From assembly GCA_003254925.1 (NCBI GenBank), contig QANZ01055900.1:171608-235607 (forward strand): 64,000 nt of DNA, written 5' to 3'. The translations under genes were made by a program, and so were the position numbers. Below are positions 55,352 through 64,000 of the stretch, one piece after another (the first letter of the stretch is position 1; every line of letters begins with the position of its first letter). The notes beneath the pieces are model-generated. The model saw nothing but the letters and a program-made list of their open reading frames with translations, was not told the DNA's origin and made no database searches. This DNA is from Chamaecrista fasciculata (Eukaryota > Streptophyta > Magnoliopsida > Fabales > Fabaceae).

Positions 55352-56795
55352 TCACACTCCTAATGTTGTAGAACCAATACCACATGAACGTAGGGTATCA
55401 GAATAAGGAAAGAGTCTCACTCTTGAATTTAGTTGATGATGATCACAAACTTTCTCAAGTATTGTTTTTCTTTTACCACTCAAATCACAATCATACACTT
55501 CCGTCTCTGTAGCAAACACTAAAGAACGTCCATTCATCACTGTGAATCCTGTAACCTGAGAACACTTTCTATCCAAACCCAATTCCTTCAAGTTAACTTT
55601 AAAAATCTTTGACCAACCACCACTTGAAGATTCATGATCACTCAAAACCCATACTTGAAAAGTATATCCTACCCTCTTGTCTGGCCTCAAGGTCACCAAA
55701 CAAATAGACTCTTTCTTGCTTCCAACTTCACCCCACTTGAAAATACCCACCTCTCCATAATATCCCACTGCTCCATCTGGAAGCTTAATCACTCTTGATA
55801 CACAACTCTCAACATTATACGATGCTAGCTGTCGAAGCCATCTCGGAGCCTTTTGTATGAATAATCCATTAGGAGGAATGTCGATGATGAAGTGAATGGC
55901 TCCATTGTAAAACACAGACAACTGATTAAATGACATGTAGAAGAACTTCTTTCTCAGAAAGAATTTTGTCTCTGTTTCTTTCCACACACCTTCCTTTGGT
56001 ATATACATTTTGCACACTGCACTGCATGGTGATTGAACATAACCTCTCTCGAGAGCATACAACTTGTAATCTTCATCATTATTATTATCGCATTCAAAGG
56101 AAAATATAAACCCACCATGATGTTCATGAGAACCATGGGTGATGGGACTTGGAATAAAGGAGTGTGATTGTGTTGTGGGATTACAAATAAATAGTTGCCT
56201 TTGGCCCTTTATCAATGGAGTTTGACACAGAAGCAATCCATTGCTAGAAGCAAGTATTTTTACAGAGTTTTGTTCAACATAGTGCAGAAACTTGAAAGGA
56301 GCACCCACTTTATCTAAAGAAGATGATGGTAGTGATGGATGTATTTCAGTTTTTCTTATTCTGCGATCCATGGATGTATTTCTGTGATGGATTGTTATTG
56401 TGGGACGATTGATGAAGTAATCTTGAATGAAGAAGTAAGAGTCATCTTTGAGAAGCGAATTCTGAGACTGCTTAAGAGCAAAATTAGTGGAATTTGTGAA
56501 GTTAAGGAAGGACTTGGAACAACACTTGGAGATGCATACTGACTTTGCAGGCAGCCATGAGAGTATTTCAAAGAACATCTCATCAGGTAATTCCACATCT
56601 CTATACAATGACAAAATTAAAGTGTCTAAGTTAGTTTGAGTGTTTCAAAGAGAATATCATTAGGCAATTCCACAGATCTTGGATGACAAAATTAAAGTGT
56701 CAATTAAAAGACCCCTAATTAACAATTAATAGATAATGAATGAAAGAAGAGCTTAATTACCTTTTTCTCTTTTTGCTCATATGATCAGAAGCCAT
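55352..56795 (-). CDS. F-box/FBA protein, gene 6 (two exons, minus strand)
   Basis: Exon 1 is 56795-56761 (MASDHMSKKRKR) and exon 2 is 56600-55352, with a 160 nt intron and a 427 aa product. It is the only inverted copy in the array. The F-box reads VELPDEMFFEILSWLPAKS. The linker to the FBA domain is long and unusual (INRPTITIHHRNTSMDRRIR). Landmarks are FLHYVEQNSVKILASSNGLL, FICNPTT, DEDYKLYALERGY, HFIIDIPPNGLF and VYDCDLSGKRKTIL. The intron holds a second, partial copy of the exon 2 start with its own acceptor (56678), which would lead to a stop. Promoter shared with genes 4 and 5. The remnant at 5757-7451 is closest to this copy. Predicted SCF substrate receptor. Confidence 0.9.
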
Positions 56796-56885
56796 TGTTA
56801 CCAAGAAAGCTAAACACCAGTGGGCTGTCGCTTTGGCTGTGGGTTTGTTGTTGGGCTATTGTCCAAGTTTCAATAAATGTCGCTC

Positions 56886-56893
56886 CTTATATA
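56886..56893 (-). promoter_or_regulatory. TATA box of F-box gene 6 (class B promoter)
   Basis: On the minus strand GAAATTATATAAGGAGCGAC is followed by ATTTATTGAAACTTGG, matching the gene 4 and 5 promoters. The TATA box lies about 91 bp before the ATG at 56795. Confidence 0.7.
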
Positions 56894-57067
56894 ATTTCAT
56901 TTTAAATATTAAAATCTAAAATTAGATATTATAGATATATTATACTTACAAAATTTGAACTTTCAAAAATAGATTTTATACATATTCAATTTAAATTTGA
57001 CTAAAATTTCTAATCAGATAACTATAAATTTAAAAATAAATATTATAGATATTAAACATATAAAATA

Positions 57068-58894
57068 TGTTGGGAAATCACGGCCCTAAACGCACAGCGG
57101 AAGCAAAAATAAAATTATAATTAAATCTTTAAATGGCGCAAGAACCAAAAATAATTTCCCTACGGATCCGCTAGCAGAATTTAAACCGGTGAAGGATAAA
57201 GTTATACCTCAAGGTTTCAATCGGTCCGGTTGAACGGTGCGTTTCCGAGAAGTCTACTTGAAGCGTCCTTCCTCCGCCAGTAATCCACACGAGCAGTTTA
57301 TTGGCACCAAAGTGCTAGCCTTCTGTTCTTTTCTCCAAAAGAACAAGGGAGCTCGATCTACGGCTCTCAAAATTCAAGAACAATTCTTGAACCTTGAAAG
57401 GATGGTGGCGCAATCAACAAGAACACCTTCTTGTTTTTCCTCTCAAAACCCTAGCTATGGGACAACTCGATTTCTCTCACACTCTTGGAGAAGATGGAGT
57501 TTCTCTCTCTAGGTTTTTGAGCTAGGCGACTTTTACCTCTCTTGTCTCACACCGAGAAAATTACAAAACTCACTTATACATTAGCCTACATAAAGTCGAC
57601 TTGCCTAGGGTTATATAGTTAGGGGAGTTTTTGATAATTATAATTAGGGAATCCCTAAATTATAGGATTATCAAATTATAAAATTATAAGATTACAGTAA
57701 TATTATAATTTTAGGACTTGAATTCTTAATTAAAATATTACCCTAATATCTTAATTGAATTCAAAATGCAATCTTTGACAATCAAATTGGAAGATCAAAT
57801 CTTCCTCTTGGACCCACAAGAGAATGCGCCAACCTCCCCTAATTTTCTTTGGAATTTTATAAATCAAAAACATTCCTAACTCTTAGGAAGTCATAACCAA
57901 CTTATTATCTTCCAAAGATTTTGAATTAAAATATTACCCTAATATCTTTAATTCAAATTTTGAATNNNNNNNNNNNNNNNNNNNNNNNNNNNNNNNNNNN
58001 NNNNNNNNNNNNNNNNNNNNNNNNNNNNNNNNNNNNNNNNNNNNNNNNNNNNNNNNNNNNNNNNNNNNNNNNNNNNNNNNNNNNNNNNNNNNNNNNNNNN
58101 NNNNNNNNNNNNNNNNNNNNNNNNNNNNNNNNNNNNNNNNNNNNNNNNNNNNNNNNNNNNNNNNNNNNNNNNNNNNNNNNNNNNNNNNNNNNNNNNNNNN
58201 NNNNNNNNNNNNNNNNNNNNNNNNNNNNNNNNNNNNNNNNNNNNNNNNNNNNNNNNNNNNNNNNNNNNNNNNNNNNNNNNNNNNNNNNNNNNNNNNNNNN
58301 NNNNNNNNNNNNNNNNNNNNNNNNNNNNNNNNNNNNNNNNNNNNNNNNNNNNNNNNNNNNNNNNNNNNNNNNNNNNNNNNNNNNNNNNNNNNNNNNNNNN
58401 NNNNNNNNNNNNNNNNNNNNNNNNNNNNNNNNNNNNNNNNNNNNNNNNNNNNTAGCCCTTATGGCTACCCTGCTACGGGCAACGTTAGACTAGGCCAAAG
58501 TCTGACAACTACAACGCCGGAATAGTCAAGACCTCAGGTCTAAGGCATCGTGACAGGCGTACAGGAGAGACTAGCTAATGACTAAACCCATGCAGGACTC
58601 TCCGGGTCAGTCCAGCAACTTGTAACCCCTTACATAATTGCACCATGACTCTCGTAAAGCATCTAGTGCATGTATCTCCATACACCGAGGTCATGTTGGT
58701 CTTAGTTCATTCTCGTTCCCACGAGAATAATCGACCAGGGACGGATTTAGATTAATTATCTCATAATTAATCAAGGACGCTATCATAGTAAACATGCTAA
58801 TAATATGATAACAACATAATTTATCTCCATAAATTAATCAATATGTTCAAAACATATACATAAAATGATTGGCCCTAGGGCACAATCTCCAACA
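57068..58894 (-). mobile_element. Copia-type solo LTR (or collapsed element) with N gap
   Basis: The ends are TGTTGGGAAATCACGGCC and ...CACAATCTCCAACA, flanked by an exact 5 bp duplication AAATA (57063-57067, 58895-58899). Read on the minus strand it begins TGTTGGAGATTGTGCCCTAG and ends TTTCCCAACA, as in several plant copia families. 487 N (57966-58452) hide part of it, so an internal region cannot be excluded. The ORF at 57237-57512 is non-genic. It sits about 175 bp upstream of the gene 6 TATA box, inside the duplicated AT-rich upstream tract, which resumes at 58895. Confidence 0.8.
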
Positions 58895-59295
58895 AAATAT
58901 AGATCTATAAAATTAAATTTTCAAAAACATAGATTTTAACTTAAATTTGGCTAACAATTTCAATATTGTATTTTCTAGATTGAAATTATATTCGTGGGTC
59001 CATTTTAATTTTTTCTCCTTTTTTAATCCATTCCCAATTATATTGATTGACTATATTAAATTTAAATTTAAAATGCAATTAAGGAAAGATTCTAGAATCA
59101 AGAAATAAATTATTTTGAAACTATTTGCTCTATGCGATGCACGGATTGATTATTATGAGTGTAATAATATATTTAATAAATAATATTTTTATGTTATCAT
59201 TTTATATTATTTAAATTTAATTTTTTTTTATAAATAGACAATGATTGTAATATAAAATAAAATTATTATAAATATAAGTTTCATAATTTATGAAA
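58895..59295. other. Continuation of the gene 6 upstream tract
   Basis: 'atagatctataaaattaaat' continues the sequence broken at 57067 and matches 41530-41560 in reverse. Then AT-rich, no gene. Confidence 0.6.
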
Positions 59296-60136
59296 GGAAA
59301 AAGTATTGTCTGTACCCCCAACATACGAGGTCATTTTTAGTTATACTCCCAATCTTTTTTTAGTCAATTATATCCTCAGTGTTTCACATTTGAGTCAATT
59401 ATACCCTAACCCCTAAGTAATTACAGAATAGTCTAGAATGTTTGTCATCTTCAACAAATAGATCCTTAGAAGCCATTAACAACCCTCCTTCTCCTACCTT
59501 AAAACATCACTACCACACTTCATCGGTGTCGTCCACTCTGTCCTCATTTTTATCGATATGGTCGTTCTCATCGTTGTCCTCAGCTTCTGGTCTCCCCTAA
59601 ATTACGGTGTTTTCATCCATTTTTCCTCCCTTACAACCGCCTCTCACTTATCTTCTCTATTTTGCCTCTCTCTCTAACGAGGTTTTGAAGTTACTTTATT
59701 TCTCAATTTTGACGACTACGATAGCATCGCCACTGGAGATTGTGTGTTAACGCTGGTTGCTAGAGTTATTAGTATTTCTGTTTGATTTCTTTGTATTTGA
59801 GACTCACCGACTACTTTGCGTGTGGTTGCCGGAACTGTGAAAAACAGAGGGGAGAGATTTTTCGGGTTTCTCAATTGCAAGGACCAGTTCGTTAAAGATG
59901 AAAAACATTTGGATTGTTCTATAATTAGTTAGGGACTCGTGTGAAAGAAAAATCTTGAGAGAATGGAGGATTTCTAAATATTGAAAACTTAAGGACCTTA
60001 AAACAAAAAAAAAATCAGGTTGCGGTATAATTGACACAAATGTGAAATATTGAGGGGTAGAATTGACAAAAACAAAACATTGGGGATATAACTAAAGATG
60101 ACCCCATATGTTGAGGATACTACTAGTACTTTTTCC
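59296..60136. mobile_element. 841 bp inverted-repeat element with a gene-like centre
   Basis: The ends GGAAAAAGTATTGTCTGTAC and (complement) GGAAAAAGTACTAGTAGTAT are inverted. The arms contain 'gtcatttttagttatac' and mirrored 'ttgaggggtagaattgac'. Flanking 9-mers (tttatgaaa, tttatttta) match at 6 of 9. The centre (59480-59780) is richer in GC and may be captured host sequence, which I do not recognise. Confidence 0.65.
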
Positions 60137-60474
60137 TTTATTTTATCGATATATTTTAATATTCCCTTTTTTTTGCCAAAATATATTTTAATATTCATAT
60201 CTATATGATTATCTGATTATTTGCTTCAATGAATGGAATCACAACTAACAAAGTAAAAATTTGTATTGAATAAATATTTAGAGTTGAGATATGAAGGTAT
60301 GAGTGCCATAAACATTATTTCACAATCTTTTTTTTTGGCCGAAATTATTTCACAATCACAATCTACTCATATGGGTAAATTTTGTTATGGTTAACACGTG
60401 TAATTGCTTATCTATTTAGTTTTTTTTTGTGGCTAAAACACTATTTTAAGACCCTAACTATTAATTTTTGTCCA

Positions 60475-60680
60475 GTCATTCTTTTATACAAATAGGGAGT
60501 CAAACGCAAAAAAATTTATAGTTAGGGTGTTAAAATAGTATTTTAACTAAGATTTTAAATTTTGGAAAGAAATATAACGGAGCAAACCATAGGCCTCTAT
60601 TTATTACTTTTTAAACTACATGGACCCTTTCTGTAAATGGGCCAAACCACAGGGACCTTCCGTGTAGTTTTCCCTAATTT
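60475..60680. repeat. Dispersed repeat, copy 2 (see 3765-3945)
   Basis: 'caaatagggagtcaaacgca', 'ttaaaatagtattttaacta' and 'aaccacagggaccttccgtg' match copy 1 in order. Confidence 0.75.
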
Positions 60681-61097
60681 CACTTATTGAATTTAAAATT
60701 TAAGTCTGAGAGAGAAATATGGAGAACATCGAGGGATTTTGGTTAAGTTTAAATAAATTACTTATCTAATTTTTTTATTTATAGATTTTATTATATCATA
60801 TCATAAAATATATTATATAGTATATATAGTATAATATATGCTTTTAAGAAATAGAGAAATATCATATTACATAATAATAATAATAATAGTATATAACAAT
60901 TATTTAAAACTAACATAATCCTATAATTATGGGGATTCTTCTTTTGAATTTGAATCGGTAGTGATTTTTTAAACAGATATATAACTATGTGAATTTTATG
61001 TATGTCAATCATAGTATCCCATTGATATTATTAGGATTTGCGAAGAGTATTCCACCAACATAGCTTCTTCATCTGCCGTACCGTAGGCTGCTGGACA
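60681..61097. promoter_or_regulatory. Upstream region of F-box gene 7
   Basis: 'ggggattcttcttttgaatttgaa' and 'ttaggatttgcgaagagtat' match the leaders of genes 1 and 3 (class A). The part from 60681 to about 60900 is repeated downstream of the gene at 62990-63215. Confidence 0.6.
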
Positions 61098-62413
61098 ATG
61101 GCTACTCAGATGAGCAAAAAGAGAAAAAGGTAATTAAGCTCTTCATTCATTCACTACTATCTCTTTATTGTTTGGAGGTTTCGTGTGAGTGAAATATTCA
61201 AATAGTTACACTTTATTAATTTTGTCATTGTAGAGAAGATGTGGAATTACCTGATGAAATTCTCTTTGAAATACTCTCATGGTTGCCTGCTAAGTCAGTA
61301 TGCATCTCCAAGTGTTGTTCCAAGTCCTTCCTTCACTTCACAAATTCCTCCAATTTTGCAATCAAGCAGTCTCAGAATTCGCTTCTCAAAGGTGACTCTT
61401 ACTTCTTCATTCAAAAAGACCTCATCAATGACGAAATAAGAAAGACTAAAATACATTCATCACTACCAAGAGAGAAAATGGGTGTTCCTTACAAGTTTTT
61501 CCGTTATGTTGATAAAAACTCTGTAAGAATACTTGCTTCTAGCAATGGATTGCTTCTGTGTCAAACTCGCCAAAGGCAACTATTTATTTGTAATCCCATA
61601 ACCCAATCGCACTCCTTTATTCCAAGTCCATTCACACATGGTTTTGATAAAAGGCTTTATCCTAAGATTATATTTTCCTTTGAATGCAATAATAACGATG
61701 AGGATTACAAGCTATATGCTCTCCATGAAGATTATTTTCAATCACCCCACAATAGTACTCTAGTGTGCAAAATGTATATACCAAAGCAAGGTGTGTGGAA
61801 AGAAAGAGAGACAAGATTGATTTTAGGATTCGAGTACTCCATTAGATATCAATTGTCTGTGTTTTACAAAGGAGCCATTCACTTCATCATCGTTGACACT
61901 GAATGGCGTAGACATCTAGCATCATATAATGTTGAGAGTGGTGTATGGAGAGTGATCGAGCTTCCAGATGAAGCAGTGGGAAAACATGCTCAAGATGTGG
62001 GTATTTTCAAGTGGGGTGAAGTTGGAAGCAAGAAAGAGTCAATTTGCTGGGTGAAATTGAATCAAAATCGGAAGGTAGGAAATTCTTTTACAGTATGGGT
62101 TTTGAGTGATCATGAATCTTCTTCAATTGGTGGTTGGTCAAAGATTTCCAATGTTAGTTTGATGGAATTGGGTTCTGAAATTGGATGTACATTTTCCTCA
62201 GTTCTCGGATTCACTATGATGAATGGGGGTTCTTTGATCTTTGCTACAAAGACAGAAGTGTATGATTATGATTTGAGTGGAAAGAGGGAAACAAGACTTG
62301 AGAAAGTTTGTGATTATAATAGATTCCGACAACGATATTCTACAGTGACACTCTTGCCTTATTCTGATACCTTACGTTCATGTGGTATTGGTTCTACAAT
62401 ATTAAGAATATGA
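61098..62413 (+). CDS. F-box/FBA protein, gene 7 (two exons)
   Basis: Exon 1 is 61098-61129 (MATQMSKKRKR) and exon 2 is 61234-62413, with a 104 nt intron and a 403 aa product. Exon 2 starts with one extra codon relative to its siblings (R-E-D-V-E-L-P). The F-box reads VELPDEILFEILSWLPAKS. The linker to the FBA domain is the shortest of the set and lacks the SSSxATDQ segment. FBA landmarks: FFRYVDKNSVRILASSNGLL, FICNPIT, DEDYKLYALHEDYFQSPHNS and VYDYDLSGKRETRL. A 106 nt stretch (61713-61818) is identical to gene 5. In the usual GVSR motif this copy has GVWR. Predicted SCF substrate receptor; upstream block of the gene 1/3 type. Confidence 0.9.
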
Positions 62414-62989
62414 TCTTTTGCTAATTATTAATTAGTAGATTAAGGGACAACAATATTTTAGATAGTGCTCTATATAGTTTAACTTCTATTTTTTTTTTTT
62501 ACATTCTTTTTCTTTAGTTTTGGGGAAACAAATATTGTATTTTAACTATTTTCACAAGGGATTTGAATTATTTATTTCGCATCATCGTTTGTCTGGTGTC
62601 CTTTTCAATTTTTTTCTTATTTTATGTTGTACCAAAATGTACAGTTGCCATCCTTTTGTGTTTGTCGTCTTCTGTGAAACCAAGATATATATATATATAT
62701 ATATATATATTATCATATTACATATTAGTCTTGAATTAATATTAATTCTAAGGTCTTTAATTATTTAATGTTAAATTCACTATCAATTAAATTCATATTA
62801 TTTTTTTTAACCAAATATTAATTCAATAGATAAATGAATTAATATGATTTTGTTTAACTGAATTAATATGATTTATTTGAATGATTTTATCATATATTCT
62901 TTCGCTCTCTTTAATGTCTATCTTCCTCTTTTCTCTCCTTCACTCTTTCTAAATCAATATCCTCAATTTCCCTTTCCAATATCTCCCCC
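62414..62989. other. 3' flank of gene 7 and intergenic
   Basis: The conserved flank ('gttgtaccaaaatgtacagttgcc') reaches about 62660. (AT)n lies at 62685-62710. AT-rich sequence follows, no gene. Confidence 0.65.
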
Positions 62990-63215
62990 ATTGAATTCAC
63001 TTATTGATTTTAAAATTTAAATAATTTATGAGAGAGGAATATGGAGAACATTGTGGGATTTTATTTATGTTAAAATAAATATTTTATTTATGTTAAAATA
63101 AATATTTTATTTAGTTATTTTATTTATACTTTATATCATATTATATAATTATATTATAGCATAATTTATGCTTTTGAGAGATGGAGAACTATATTATCAT
63201 ATTTATATATAACTA
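62990..63215 (+). repeat. Second copy of the gene 7 upstream block
   Basis: 'ttcacttattgattttaaaatttaa', 'gaggaatatggagaaca', 'gggatttt' and 'atgcttttgagagatggagaa' match 60678-60855 in order. This marks a tandem duplication junction. The F-box copy that should follow is not found before the window ends. Confidence 0.75.
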
Positions 63216-64000
63216 TAAAGATGAGTTTTGGGGTTTCCATGAGCCGTCATGTCAGCAAAAACAGTTTAAAAAATCAAAAGTAAATTAATTTTGGTAATTT
63301 ATGCAGTTTAAAAAATGCAAATTATGATACTTATCTATGTTCCAAACTTTTCGAAACTATTTACAACAGCTACTACAAAATAAAAAATATTTAATTAAAA
63401 TAATTTCACACAATCCCTATAATTTCGGAGCTAACAAGTCAAGCAATATATATTTTATAATTATAAAGATACGTAATTATTGTATCAAATGAATTATGAA
63501 GTCTTCTATATATATATATATATATATATAAACCTGAGTCTTGGAGGCGCTCTTCATGAGTTGCCACATCAGCAAAAAAAATTTTTAAAAATCAAAAAGA
63601 AATTCATTTTTTCAATTTCTGCATTTTATTAAATGAAAATTAGAATACTTATCTTTACTCCTAACCAAATTGAGCTATATAGGTCAGCAAATATAATATA
63701 ATAAATAGTTAATCAAATAAATTGCATAGAATCCCGCCCTATCAGATATTGAATTTATACGTTGGATGCATTTCATTGATCAATTTAACCGAATTGATAC
63801 TATCCAACTAATTATTAATTATAAAAATAAGTTTTTATATATATAGCCACTTAAAATAAGCCAAAACAACGTTAATATTATTTGAATATTGGCAAATTCT
63901 CACCCAATTGTGGTCAATTTAACTTCGTCCAATTGTGGTTCCTCACTGAAAATCAAACGACTGGTGTGTACGATCTCTTGATTTTTAATTTTTTTTTTTT
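63216..64000. repeat. Diverged direct repeat and AT-rich end of window
   Basis: 'ccatgagccgtcatgtcagcaaaaa' (63237) and 'tcatgagttgccacatcagcaaaaa' (63555), each followed by 'ttaaaaa.tcaaaa' and 'gatacttatct.t..tcc', form two copies of a roughly 130 bp unit about 318 bp apart. (AT)n at 63507-63531. No gene. Confidence 0.65.

Noticed and set aside
57237-57512. 91 aa ORF upstream of gene 6
   Set aside because: It is entirely within the copia-type LTR (57068-58894) with exact target duplications outside.
57960-58493. 177 aa ORF
   Set aside because: It is read across the 487 bp N gap; there is no real sequence behind it.
1-64000. CRISPR arrays, bacterial operons, ribosome binding sites
   Set aside because: The sequence is plant nuclear DNA; the tandem repeats found (66 bp, 266 bp, about 60 bp in the LTR) lack repeat-spacer structure.

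Overview
This is a window of AT-rich nuclear DNA from a flowering plant, most likely a eudicot. The evidence is short GT-AG introns, Ty1/copia and Ty3/gypsy LTR sequences, Stowaway, Harbinger and Mutator-type elements, a tRNA-derived SINE, LINE debris, and plant-specific gene families (F-box/FBA, 8-cysteine LTP-like, CIPK, PLAT). I cannot name the species. The assembly has runs of N at 24922-24944 and 57966-58452, and single N joins at 29923 and 49006.

The backbone is a local array of seven closely related F-box/FBA genes. They lie at 10214-11601, 23281-24682, 30901-32243, 41815-43105 (broken by one nonsense codon), 44252-45554, 56795-55352 (minus strand) and 61098-62413. There are also two remnants, at 5757-7451 and 26054-26194. 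All seven share a layout that plain ORF calling misses: a 32-35 nt first exon encoding a lysine/arginine-rich peptide (MATDxMSKKRKR type), an 79-160 nt intron, then one long exon with the F-box and the F-box-associated domain. The expected role is substrate recognition in SCF (SKP1-CUL1-F-box) ubiquitin ligases. Duplicated flanks show two promoter types. Genes 4, 5 and 6 carry a TATATAA/GAGCGACATTTATTG promoter. Genes 1, 3 and 7 carry an unrelated leader. Gene 2 has lost both; LINE RNase H debris lies directly against its start.

The only other clearly intact gene is a secreted 8-cysteine LTP-like protein at 53218-53721. Several orphan pieces of host genes are also present: a PLAT-domain fragment (3430-3537), a CIPK kinase N-terminus (4716-4874) and two consecutive exons of a MON2-like gene (12406-12666).

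Transposons fill most of the rest. At 1-3364 a long LTR appears inserted in a decayed copia element. Four inverted-repeat elements with GGC...GCC ends and 9-10 bp target duplications lie at 6014-7196, 9337-9676, 26396-28644 and 30064-30500, and a truncated sister copy lies at 47485-49317. Others are a Stowaway MITE (17467-17740), CACTA-like ends (16740-16870, 18190-18516), a Harbinger-like element (32742-34615), a 4.2 kb solo LTR of Tekay/Del type (34809-38968), a hAT-like element holding a SINE (40449-41378), and a 1.8 kb copia-type solo LTR (57068-58894) near the gene 6 promoter. Several insertions truncate, split or re-terminate F-box copies. The locus looks like a birth-and-death F-box cluster reshaped by transposition and gene conversion.
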